64,000 bases of DNA from NCBI GenBank assembly GCA_964568735.1, contig CAZMRF010000006.1, forward strand, positions 1 through 64,000, written 5' to 3'. Shown piece after piece: positions 8,753 to 16,765 of the stretch. The notes below the pieces were generated by a model. The model had not been told where the DNA came from. It saw only the letters and a program-made list of their open reading frames with translations, and did not search any database. Source of the stretch: CAZMRF01 sp964568735 (GTDB lineage: Bacteria; Acidobacteriota; Polarisedimenticolia; JACPZX01). The position numbers were made by a program, and so were the translations under genes. How positions within the stretch are numbered: position 1 is the stretch's first letter; each line of letters starts with the position of its first letter.

Positions 8753-11059
8753 TCAGATCGCCGCGACCGCCGAGGCGCGCAGCTTGCGGGCCACCGAGAC
8801 CATCCTCGTGAGGGAAGGCTCGACTTCCTCCCACTTCCGGGTCTTCAACCCGCAGTCCGGGTTCACCCACAGCCGCTCCTGGGGGATGACCTCCAGCGCC
8901 TTGCGGAGAAGCTCTTCCATCTCCTCTCCCGACGGCACTCGCGGAGAGTGAATGTCGTAGATGCCCGGGCCGATCTCGTTCGGGTACTGGAACCGCTTGA
9001 AGGCGTCGAGAAGCTCCATCCTGGATCGAGTGGCCTCGATGAGGATCACGTCGGCATCCATCGCCGCGACGCCCTCGAGGATCTCGTTGAACTCCGAGTA
9101 GCACATGTGAGTCTGGATCTGCGTTTCATCGCGCACGCCCGAGGAGGAGAGCCGGAAACAGTCCACCGCCCATCTCATGTAGTTCGCGCGGTCTTCCTTC
9201 CTGATGGGCAACCCCTCGCGCAGTGCGGGCTCGTCGATCTGGATGACGCGGATCCCCGCCTCCTCCAGGTCGCGGACCTCGTCGCGGATCACGAGGGCGA
9301 GCTGCTTGCAGGTCTCCGAGCGCGCCTGATCGTCCCGCACGAAGGACCACTGGAGGATCGTCACCGGCCCCGTGAGCATGCCCTTCACGGGCTTGTCGGT
9401 CAGGGACTGCGCGAAACGGGACCACTCCACCGTCATCGGCTCGGGGCGCTCCACGTCACCGAAGATGATCGGCGGCTTCACGCATCGCGAGCCGTAGCTC
9501 TGCACCCAGCCGAACCGGGTGAAGGCGAATCCCTCGAGCTGCTCCCCGAAGTACTCCACCATGTCGTTCCGCTCGGGCTCGCCGTGCACGAGAAGATCCA
9601 GGCCGATCTTCTCCTGGAAGCGGATCGTCTTCTCGACCTCGCCTCTCAGGAACTTCTCGTAGCTGCCGAGTGTGCGATGTCCGGCCTTGTACTCGGCCCG
9701 CGCCGCCCTCACCTCCGCCGTCTGGGGGAAGGACCCGATTGTAGTCGTGGGCAGGGAGGGCATCCTCAGCCCCGCCTTCTGCCGCTTGCGGCGCTCGGGG
9801 TAGGGGCTCGTCCGGGAGTACATCTCCGGGGTCACGGTGGCCGAGCGTGACCTCACGGCGTCGTTGTGGATCCGCGTCGAGGTGCGGCGCTGCTCCATCA
9901 CATGGCGGTTCTCCTCCAGGTGGTCCTGCACGGCCTGGCGCCCCTCCCGCACGGCCCGCGTGATGAGGGCGATGTCCCTGATCTTCTGCTTCGCGAAGGA
10001 CAGCCAGGCGATCAGGTCCTTGTCGAGGCGGTTCTCGAGGCCGAGGTCGACGGGGACGTGGATCAGCGAGCTGGAGGGGCCGACGATGACGCGCTCCTGG
10101 CCGATCCTCCCGATGCACCATTCGACGACGTCGAGCGCCCGGTGAAGGTCACCGCGCCAGATGTTGCGCCCATCCACCACGCCGAGCGAGAGCGTCATGC
10201 CTGCTGGAGCCTCGGTGGCCGCGGGTCCGAGCTGTTCGTGGCCTCGCACGAGATCGAGATGGAGCCCCGCCACGGGCAGGCTGAGCGCCGTCGAGAGGTT
10301 CGTGCGCATGTCCTCGAAATAGGTCGTCACCAGGAGCTTGAGCCCGGGTGAAATCGCCGAGAGCCTGTCATAGGCCCGGCGGAAGGCCTTCCGGGCCTCA
10401 TCCGTGAGGTCCGTCGAAAGAAAGGGCTCGTCCATCTGGATCCAGTCGGCACCGGCGCCGGCCAGCCGCCGCAGCGCCTCCTCGTAAACCGGCAGGAGGC
10501 GATCCAGGAGCTGGAGGGGGTTGTCACCGGGGCGCGACGACTTGCCGAGGAGCAGGAAGGAGATGGGCCCCACCAGCACCGGCCGCGTGTGAACGCCCAG
10601 GGCACGGGCCTCGGCGAACTCCTCGATGGGCTTGTTCGAAGCCAGCGTGAACTTCTGCTCGGGCTCGAACTCGGGGACGATGTAGTGGTAGTTCGTGTCG
10701 AACCACTTCGTCATCTCCATCGCCGGGACGTCGATCCCGGCGGCGGAGTCCTGGAGCCCTCTCGCCATCGAGAAGTACGTGCGCAGGTCGACGGAGCCGC
10801 CCGCCCACCTGTAGCGAGGAGGAATCGCGCCGGTGAGCGCGATCGTGTCGAGGATGTGGTCGTAGAACGAGAAGTCGTTGCTGGGGATGTGATCCAGCCC
10901 CGCCCCCTTCTGAAAGAGCCAGTTCGCTTTCCGGATCTCGCGGCCCGCCTGGAGGAGCGCCGGCTCTCCGGCATCTCCGGACCAGTACTCCTCGAGGGAC
11001 TTCTTGAGCTCGCGCTTCGGCCCGATCCGGGGGAAGCCCAGGTTGGACGCAGTTGCCAT
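8753..11059 (-). CDS. metE: Cobalamin-independent methionine synthase (5-methyltetrahydropteroyltriglutamate-homocysteine methyltransferase)
   Basis: MetE transfers the methyl group of methyl-tetrahydrofolate polyglutamate to homocysteine, the last step of methionine synthesis. The 768-residue length is standard for the two-barrel enzyme. The N-terminus has LGFPRIGPKRELKK, and the C-terminal barrel starts near TTTIGSFPQT. Zinc ligands are intact: His651, Cys653, Glu675 and Cys736. The ATG at 11059 follows AAGGAG at a good distance. The gene heads a two-gene unit with the MetE-like protein downstream. I looked for a SAM or cobalamin riboswitch in the leader and did not recognise one. Confidence 0.97.
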   Translation of the reverse strand: MATASNLGFPRIGPKRELKKSLEEYWSGDAGEPALLQAGREIRKANWLFQKGAGLDHIPSNDFSFYDHILDTIALTGAIPPRYRWAGGSVDLRTYFSMARGLQDSAAGIDVPAMEMTKWFDTNYHYIVPEFEPEQKFTLASNKPIEEFAEARALGVHTRPVLVGPISFLLLGKSSRPGDNPLQLLDRLLPVYEEALRRLAGAGADWIQMDEPFLSTDLTDEARKAFRRAYDRLSAISPGLKLLVTTYFEDMRTNLSTALSLPVAGLHLDLVRGHEQLGPAATEAPAGMTLSLGVVDGRNIWRGDLHRALDVVEWCIGRIGQERVIVGPSSSLIHVPVDLGLENRLDKDLIAWLSFAKQKIRDIALITRAVREGRQAVQDHLEENRHVMEQRRTSTRIHNDAVRSRSATVTPEMYSRTSPYPERRKRQKAGLRMPSLPTTTIGSFPQTAEVRAARAEYKAGHRTLGSYEKFLRGEVEKTIRFQEKIGLDLLVHGEPERNDMVEYFGEQLEGFAFTRFGWVQSYGSRCVKPPIIFGDVERPEPMTVEWSRFAQSLTDKPVKGMLTGPVTILQWSFVRDDQARSETCKQLALVIRDEVRDLEEAGIRVIQIDEPALREGLPIRKEDRANYMRWAVDCFRLSSSGVRDETQIQTHMCYSEFNEILEGVAAMDADVILIEATRSRMELLDAFKRFQYPNEIGPGIYDIHSPRVPSGEEMEELLRKALEVIPQERLWVNPDCGLKTRKWEEVEPSLTRMVSVARKLRASAVAAI

Positions 11060-11415
11060 CTATGCGATCTCCTTAAAACTCCATGCCGGCAGGGGTCCCG
11101 TGGGAAACCTGCATCAGTTGGTCGGTAGAGCCCCCTATCTTGAACCAGATGGAGGATGCGATCCACAGGATCGGCGCGATCCGGGCCGCTTTTTTTTGGA
11201 GGGGGGGAGCCCCTGCCCCTCCCCGGCGCGCGCCTCCGCGGCCGCCAAGGCCCGCTCCCGCTGATGCACCACCCTGCCGGAATCGGCGCGCGGGAAGGCG
11301 ATCCGCGAGTCCGAGCTGCGCTTCCGGCGCCCCGTCTCCCGGCGGAGGGGGAGGAGGTGCGGGAAGCCCCGCGGGCTCATCACCGGAGGGGGCTCCTGGA
11401 CTAGAATCCCGTCCC
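11060..11415. other. Divergent intergenic region between metE and the chlorite-dismutase-family gene
   Basis: This 356-base region must hold both outward promoters. At 11125-11160 a hairpin-forming segment resembles tRNA D-arm and anticodon-arm sequence (plus-strand CAGTTGGTCGGTAGAGC then a 6-bp stem) but lacks a T-arm. A GGATCG-GCG-CGATCC hairpin precedes a run of eight Ts (about 11190-11200) on the plus strand, but a seven-base separation makes it a poor terminator. The rest is G-rich low-complexity sequence. Confidence 0.4.
11402..11407 (+). promoter_or_regulatory. -10 box (TAGAAT) placed for a leaderless transcript
   Basis: TAGAAT (5 of 6 to consensus) ends eight bases before the ATG at 11416, which puts the expected transcription start at or next to the start codon. 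There is no recognisable -35 element. Confidence 0.45.
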
Positions 11416-12222
11416 ATGCCCCCCCATGCTCCTGATCGAGGCAGCCCCGCGGAACCCCGCCCGCTCGTGACGGATTTGCCCGGCACCCCGGCCGCCGGTT
11501 CCGGAGCGGACTTCAAGGGACCGGATCCCGTCGAGCGAGGCGCCGTCGTGGACGGAGAGGTCCAGAGCCTGGACGCCCGCCTCTTCATGCAGCTCCATGT
11601 CTTCACGGGCTGCGCGGAGGCGGCGCGAATCGTCGCTTGCGTCAGGGACAGCGGGCTCGAGGCGGTCGTCTACGCCGACGTGAACGATCCGCGGGGGATG
11701 GGTGTTCTCCTCATGACGGAGGAGCCGGCGCTCTTCGTCGAGGCCGGAAGAGCCCTCCTCGGAAGCGCCCCCTTCACCACCCTCACGCCCCGGCCCGACC
11801 TCACCATGATCGGGCGCACCTACGCCTCGGGGCGCGAGAAGGACTTGAAGGACTGGCTGCTCGTCCACGCGAGGCGCAACGCCCTCAACGCCGGCAACGT
11901 GTGGGCCATCTGGTACCCCCTGCGGCGCACGGGCGCCTTCAACCGCCTTCCGCGGACGGAGCAGCTCAGGATGATGGGGGAGCACTCGTGGATAGGACGC
12001 GCCTACGGGGAAGCCGGGCTGGCCTCCGACATCCGCCTCGAATGCCATGGGCTGGACCGTGACGACAACGAGTTCGTCATCGGCCTCGTCGGCTCCCAGC
12101 TCCACGTCCTGTCGAAGCTCATCAAGGACATGAGGCTGACCCGGCAGACCTCCGAGTACATGGAGAAGATGGGCCCCTTCTTCGTCGGCCGCGTCCTCTA
12201 CCAGTCGCCCTTTTCGAGCTGA
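11416..12222 (+). CDS. Chlorite dismutase / coproheme decarboxylase family protein
   Basis: A 268-residue member of the Cld superfamily, whose members include chlorite dismutase and HemQ (coproheme decarboxylase of haem synthesis). The C-terminal domain is clear: RMMGEHSWIGRAY, where His190 matches the proximal haem ligand, then LECHGLDRDDNEF, KLIKDMRLTRQTSEYM and GPFFVGRVL. The first 50 residues are disordered-looking. The reading frame is open far upstream of the chosen ATG. This start is preferred because a TAGAAT box lies eight bases upstream and the earlier codons encode low-complexity residues. No other haem gene is nearby, so whether it is a HemQ or a divergent homologue cannot be decided. 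Confidence 0.75.
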   Translation: MPPHAPDRGSPAEPRPLVTDLPGTPAAGSGADFKGPDPVERGAVVDGEVQSLDARLFMQLHVFTGCAEAARIVACVRDSGLEAVVYADVNDPRGMGVLLMTEEPALFVEAGRALLGSAPFTTLTPRPDLTMIGRTYASGREKDLKDWLLVHARRNALNAGNVWAIWYPLRRTGAFNRLPRTEQLRMMGEHSWIGRAYGEAGLASDIRLECHGLDRDDNEFVIGLVGSQLHVLSKLIKDMRLTRQTSEYMEKMGPFFVGRVLYQSPFSS

Positions 12223-12240
12223 TCCTCGGCCGGAAAGCAA

Positions 12241-12267
12241 AAGGCCTCCGGGGAGCCCGGAGGCCTT
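12241..12267. terminator. Strong GC-rich hairpin, bidirectional terminator
   Basis: A perfect 11-bp stem (AAGGCCTCCGG with its complement) and a five-base loop lie between two convergent genes. A flanking AAAAGG on one side and TTCGTC on the other give weak U-tracts. Position and stem strength favour termination for both genes. Confidence 0.75.
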
Positions 12268-12296
12268 CGTCAAACGAAACGCTGGGCGCGGGGGAC

Positions 12297-12746
12297 TTAC
12301 GCCTTCTCGCCCTTCTCCCCGCTGCAGCACTGGCCAGCCGGGGCCTTCGCCCACTTCTGCACGGCCGCGATCGTCTCGGGGGTGGAGCCGTGGGCCTTGA
12401 TCACTCCACCGTTGCCGGTGACTTCGATCTCCGCGGTGATGCCTTCCTGGTTCAGGGGGCAATCGGGACAATCCGCGTTCTCCTCGTGCGTGGCGAGGTG
12501 CGCCTTGATGTGCTCGACGGCCTTCTCGCTCTTGCCGGTCAGGGTGACGACGGCGCCGTCGTCGGTCAGCTCGAAGCTCTTCGCGATGTCCTTGGAGAGC
12601 AGGTTGCAGTGTGCGCCCTTGCCGGCCGCCGTGGAAGCGTCCTTCTTGCCGTGGCAGTCCGGGCCGCCCGCGAGGGCAACGCCGATGGCCAGGACGGGGA
12701 TGGCGAGCGCGACGAGGGCCTTCGAGCGTAGTCGGTTGGTCAGCAT
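12297..12746 (-). CDS. Secreted Cys/His-containing protein of unknown function
   Basis: A 149-residue exported protein that I do not recognise. The ATG at 12746 has GGAGG six bases upstream. Residues 1-26 form a signal peptide (RLRSK, hydrophobic core, ALA-GG). The mature part contains DCHG, an HCNL segment, a CPDCP pair and a terminal QCC, so metal binding or disulphides are likely. The middle has a beta-alpha pattern (VVTLTGKSEKAVEHIKAHLATHEE) reminiscent of small metal-binding domains. It is convergent with the Cld-family gene and divergent from the acyltransferase fusion gene. Confidence 0.7.
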   Translation of the reverse strand: MLTNRLRSKALVALAIPVLAIGVALAGGPDCHGKKDASTAAGKGAHCNLLSKDIAKSFELTDDGAVVTLTGKSEKAVEHIKAHLATHEENADCPDCPLNQEGITAEIEVTGNGGVIKAHGSTPETIAAVQKWAKAPAGQCCSGEKGEKA

Positions 12747-12949
12747 TCATTTCCTCCGTTGAGTTCTGGTCCGCGCGCCGCGCACCGGGGCCGCCGACCG
12801 GTTGTGGGTGCCCCTACGATAGACGATGCCCCCCGGGCACGCCAGAGAGGGCCGGGAGCCTGCCCGGCCGATCGTCTGGTAGACTCCGCCTGCGGAGCCG
12901 CGACTCGGGCAGGCTCCGCGGCCTCGAATGGCTGACGAGCCCTCCACAG

Positions 12950-15502
12950 ATGCCTCCCGACGTCGCTCCACCCCCTCCCCGGCGGAACCTCCAGAGCTTC
13001 CTCTCCACACTCTCGACGAAGGGCGGGTCCCGGTTCGTGCGGGCCGGCGCCGTCCGGCGCATCGAGAGGACCTCGGCGGAGGTGCTCGCGCGTGCAGGGG
13101 CGGCCGCGGAGTCCCTGCGCCGTGAGGGAGTCGGACCTGGAGATCGGGTGCTCCTCATGATGGAGGATGGGCCCGACTGGATCGCGGGCTTCGCCTCCTG
13201 CCTCGCCGTCGGGGCCGTCGTGGTCCCCCTCGATCGCGCTTCCCCGGCCGCCTTCCTGGGAGCCGTCTCCCGCCGGTGCGGGGCCCGCGCGCTCCTGTGC
13301 GACGCTCCGCCGGCCGGCTCCTTCGAGGGTGCGACCATCGCCTTCGACCGGCTGGGAGATGGCGATCCCTCGCTCCTCGGGCCGATCGCCGATCCCGATC
13401 CAGGTGATCTGGCCGAGATCGTCTTCACCTCGGGAACGACAGCCGATCCCCGCGGTGTGAGGATCACGCACAGGAACGTCATCAGCGCGCTCGCCGGCAT
13501 CGAGGCGGGCATCCTCCGGCGCGAGCGCCTGCTCCGCCCTTTCTCGCCCCTCACACTCGTCAGCCTCGTCCCCCTGAGCCACCTCTTCGGGCAGGCGCTC
13601 GGGCTCTTCATCCCGGTCATCCTGGGAGCCCGCGTCGTCTACTCGCCATCGCGGCCGGCGCGCGCCCTCCTCGACCTGGCGAGAAGCGAGAAGGCGTGGG
13701 TCATGATCGTCGTCCCGCGCCACCTGTCGGCCCTCAAGGAGCATCTCTCCCGGATCGTCCGGGCGCCCCGGCCCCCCATGTCCCGCAGGTGGTGGATCCG
13801 GGCCCTCCGGTCGCTGCCCGCCGTGCGGGCACACGGGTGGCGGCTCAGGGCCTTCGTCGTCGGCGGGGCGCGCCTCGATCCGGATCTCGAAGGCTGGTTC
13901 AAGAGCCTCGGCTACCTCGTCATCCAGGGCTACGGACTGACGGAGACGGCGCCCATCGTCTCCATCAGCAATCCGTTCGATGATCGAACCGGCCTGCTGG
14001 GCCGGCCGGGCCGTGCGATGGAGGTGCGGATCGAGGAGGACGGGGAGATCCTCGTCCGCGGTGCGAACGTGACCGCCGGCTACTACGGCGACGACGCGGC
14101 CACGCGCGCAGCCCTCGAAGGAGGGTGGCTCAGGACGGGGGATCTCGGCGCCTTCGAGCCTGACGGGACGCTGCGCTTCACCGGGCGCAAGAAGGAGATG
14201 ATCGTCACATCGGAGGGGCAGAACGTCTTCCCCGACGAGGTCGAAGGTGCCTTGAGGACGGAGAAGGGTATCGCCGACTGCGCCGTCTTCGCGGCCCCCG
14301 CCGCGCGCGGCGAGCAGGTCGCGGCCGCCATCATCCCTTCTTCGTTGGATGATGCGGGCCGGGGTGAGGTGGAGAGGGGCGTCGCGGCGGCCAACGAGCG
14401 GCTGGCTCCTCACCAGCGCGTGCGGGAGTGGAAGATGTGGCCACATCCAGATTTCCCGCGGACTCCAACAGGCAAGGTCCTTCGCCGCATCGTCGCAGAG
14501 CAGGTACGGCGCGCCGCCGCGGGGCCGGGAACCCGCGACGGGGCGTGGGAAGGCGGCGAGGCGGCGGGAGGTGCCGGGGGAGCGGATCCTCTCGTACTGC
14601 TGAGAGCGCTCGCCCGCGGAGATGCACGGGCCGATCAGAGGCTCGGCGCCGATCTGGGGCTCTCCTCCATCGACGTCGCCGAGCTGGCGGCGGCCATCGA
14701 GGAGAGGTACCAGGTGGAGGTGAGCCCTGCGCAGATCCACGAGGATGTGACGCTCGATGATCTCGTCCGCGGCGCCCGCGAGGGATCCGATGCCCCCGCT
14801 CCATGGCCCATGCCCCGATGGGCGCGCACCGCGCCGGCCCGGATCGCACGGAGCCTCCTCCAGGCGCTGATTGTCTTTCCCGGCCTCCGCATCTTCGCGA
14901 AGCTCCGCGTCGAGGGCGCAGCCCATGTCGGTTCGGCGCGCGGCCCCGTCCTCCTCGCCGCCAACCACGGGAGTCACCTGGATGTTCCGCTCCTGCTCGC
15001 GGCGCTGCCGCGCCGCGTGCGCCGCCGCGTGGCCGTTGCGATGCAGCCCGAGTACTTCGAGCCCTGGCTTCGCGGCACGGCGAAGCTGGCCACTCGATTC
15101 AAGCTCGGGTGGTACTACCGGATCGTGAGCCTTCTCCTGCACACCTTCCCCTTCCCGAGGAGCGCCGCCTTCAGGGTGGCCCTCGAGTACGCCGGCGGCC
15201 TCGTCGACGACGGCTGGACGATCCTGGTCTTCCCCGAGGGGGTGCTCAGCCCCGACGGTGAGGTGCACGCCTTCAGATCCGGGGTCGGTGTCCTCGCCCG
15301 GGAGCTGAGGCTGGAGGTGCTCCCGGCGAGAATTCGCGGGGCCTGGGAGCTGCTGCCCCGCGACCGCTCCCCCCGCGCCGGGGACGGAAAGGGGNNNNNN
15401 NNNNCCGTCAGCGTGACATGGGGCGCGCCGGTCGTCCGCGGGCGGGACGAAGATCCTGCCTCCTTCGCCGCCCGGGTGGAAAAGGCCGTCCGGTCGCTCT
15501 GA
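12950..15502 (+). CDS. Acyl-CoA/ACP ligase - acyl carrier protein - lysophospholipid acyltransferase fusion
   Basis: Three lipid domains lie in one 850-residue chain. An AMP-forming acyl ligase (about residues 15-520) carries FTSGTT (159-164), the QGYGLTE motif and a GRKKEMIVTSEG hinge. A short acyl carrier domain (about 545-620) has LGLSSIDV with Ser573 as the expected phosphopantetheine site. A PlsC-type acyltransferase (about 635-850) has NHGSHLD (672-678, HX4D) and FPEG (761-764). The arrangement suggests a free fatty acid is activated, loaded on the built-in carrier and passed to a lysophospholipid. E. coli Aas does a similar repair reaction with reversed domain order and no internal carrier. 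A ten-N gap (15395-15404) lies in the last domain and keeps the frame. The start at 12950 is uncertain. Confidence 0.82.
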   Translation: MPPDVAPPPPRRNLQSFLSTLSTKGGSRFVRAGAVRRIERTSAEVLARAGAAAESLRREGVGPGDRVLLMMEDGPDWIAGFASCLAVGAVVVPLDRASPAAFLGAVSRRCGARALLCDAPPAGSFEGATIAFDRLGDGDPSLLGPIADPDPGDLAEIVFTSGTTADPRGVRITHRNVISALAGIEAGILRRERLLRPFSPLTLVSLVPLSHLFGQALGLFIPVILGARVVYSPSRPARALLDLARSEKAWVMIVVPRHLSALKEHLSRIVRAPRPPMSRRWWIRALRSLPAVRAHGWRLRAFVVGGARLDPDLEGWFKSLGYLVIQGYGLTETAPIVSISNPFDDRTGLLGRPGRAMEVRIEEDGEILVRGANVTAGYYGDDAATRAALEGGWLRTGDLGAFEPDGTLRFTGRKKEMIVTSEGQNVFPDEVEGALRTEKGIADCAVFAAPAARGEQVAAAIIPSSLDDAGRGEVERGVAAANERLAPHQRVREWKMWPHPDFPRTPTGKVLRRIVAEQVRRAAAGPGTRDGAWEGGEAAGGAGGADPLVLLRALARGDARADQRLGADLGLSSIDVAELAAAIEERYQVEVSPAQIHEDVTLDDLVRGAREGSDAPAPWPMPRWARTAPARIARSLLQALIVFPGLRIFAKLRVEGAAHVGSARGPVLLAANHGSHLDVPLLLAALPRRVRRRVAVAMQPEYFEPWLRGTAKLATRFKLGWYYRIVSLLLHTFPFPRSAAFRVALEYAGGLVDDGWTILVFPEGVLSPDGEVHAFRSGVGVLARELRLEVLPARIRGAWELLPRDRSPRAGDGKGXXXXVSVTWGAPVVRGRDEDPASFAARVEKAVRSL
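15395..15404. other. Assembly gap (10 N) in the acyltransferase domain
   Basis: Ten Ns between GDGKG and VSVTWGAP. The frame is maintained across the literal gap here, in contrast to the other two gaps, but the length is still probably arbitrary. Confidence 0.85.
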
Positions 15503-15517
15503 TAGAATCGCCGCTCG

Positions 15518-16765
15518 ATGGAAACCGAAGGCGCTTCGAGGGTGTCCCCGCGCAGGCCGCGGCCGGGATCGGCGACCGTGGTGCGCGCTGGGCTGGATCT
15601 CCTCCCACGGACGCGGATCCCGGAGCTCGAAGGGCGCCGGGTGGGCCTGCTCATGCACCCCGCCTCGGTCACCGCCGCGCTTCGGTCGGCGCGCGACGTC
15701 CTTCGCGAGAAGTGCCGCTCCCGACTCGTGGCCCTCTTCGGCCCTCAGCACGGCATCGCGGGGGAGAAGCAGGACAACATGATCGAGTCTCCGCACGGAG
15801 TGGATGCGGAGCTGGGCATCCCGATCTACAGCCTCTACTCCGAGACTCGCTCGCCCACGCCGGAGATGCTCTCGAAGATCGACACGCTCGTCGTCGACCT
15901 TCAGGATGTTGGAACGAGGGTCTACACCTTCGAGTGGACGACGGCTCTGGCGCTGCAGGCCTGCGCGCGCGTCGGCGTGAAGGTGATCATCCTCGACAGA
16001 CCCAACCCGCTCGGCGGCATTGCCGTCGAGGGCAACCTGATCCGGCCCGGGATGGAGTCCTTCGTGGGGCTCTACCCCGTTCCCATGCGCCACGCGCTGA
16101 CGCTGGGAGAGATGGCGCTCTTCGTCAACGGCCGGCTCCACTCCGACTCGAGGCGCCATTCGGCGGATCTGACGGTCGTCCCGGTGCAGGGGTGGAAGCG
16201 TCGTATGCTATTCGAGGAAACGGGGCTCCCCTGGGTGCTTCCGTCGCCGAACATGCCCTCGCCCGCCACCGCCGTCGTCTACCCCGGCCAGGTGCTCCTC
16301 GAGGGGACGAACCTCTCGGAAGGGCGGGGGACGACGCGCCCCTTCGAGATCTGGGGCGCCCCGTGGCTGGACACGGGGAAATTCCTGAGCCGGTTTTCCC
16401 GCCGGGGATTGAAAGGGTTCGTCCTGCGCGAGCACGGCTTCCAGCCGACCTTCAACAAGTACGCGGGCCAGCTCTGCCGCGGGTTCCAGATCCACGTGAC
16501 GAATCCGAAAGCCTATCGCCCCTACATGACCACGCTGGCGATCCTCCAGGACGTCATCGCCTCTCACGGAAGCCGGTTCGAGTGGAGCCGCGTGCCCTAC
16601 GAGTACGTGAAGGACCGGACGCCCATCGACGTCCTGACCGGCGACCCCGAGGTGCGGGAGGCCCTCGAGCGTGGCCGGAGCCTCAAGGTGCTGGCGGATT
16701 CCTGGGGGCCGGAGATCCGGTCCTATCGCAGAGAGGCACGCCGCCACATGATCTATGAGGCCTGA
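15518..16765 (+). CDS. DUF1343 / NamZ-like exo-beta-N-acetylmuramidase family protein
   Basis: A 415-residue protein of the DUF1343 family; the characterised member, Bacillus NamZ, removes N-acetylmuramic acid from peptidoglycan fragments. Family hallmarks seen are LFGPQHGIAG, SLYSETRSPT, VVDLQDVGTRVYTF, ILDRPNPLGG, SPNMPSP and ATAVVYPG, then EGTNLSEGRGTTRPFE. No signal peptide is present, so it should act in the cytoplasm, unlike secreted members. A TAGAAT box (15503-15508) ends nine bases before the ATG and there is no ribosome-binding site, consistent with a leaderless mRNA. The last codons overlap the start of the aminotransferase gene by 11 bases, so the two are coupled. Confidence 0.85.
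   Translation: METEGASRVSPRRPRPGSATVVRAGLDLLPRTRIPELEGRRVGLLMHPASVTAALRSARDVLREKCRSRLVALFGPQHGIAGEKQDNMIESPHGVDAELGIPIYSLYSETRSPTPEMLSKIDTLVVDLQDVGTRVYTFEWTTALALQACARVGVKVIILDRPNPLGGIAVEGNLIRPGMESFVGLYPVPMRHALTLGEMALFVNGRLHSDSRRHSADLTVVPVQGWKRRMLFEETGLPWVLPSPNMPSPATAVVYPGQVLLEGTNLSEGRGTTRPFEIWGAPWLDTGKFLSRFSRRGLKGFVLREHGFQPTFNKYAGQLCRGFQIHVTNPKAYRPYMTTLAILQDVIASHGSRFEWSRVPYEYVKDRTPIDVLTGDPEVREALERGRSLKVLADSWGPEIRSYRREARRHMIYEA

Noticed and set aside
11100..11180. A tRNA gene
   Set aside because: No T-arm, acceptor pairing or CCA; only D-arm-like sequence and one hairpin.
11060..11250. SAM or cobalamin riboswitch in the metE leader
   Set aside because: None of the conserved core boxes I know from these classes is present on the minus strand.
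12740..16159. Very long open frame on the minus strand (over 1100 codons)
   Set aside because: It lies antisense to the acyl ligase fusion and NamZ-like genes, has no recognisable domain and is a product of GC-rich codon bias.
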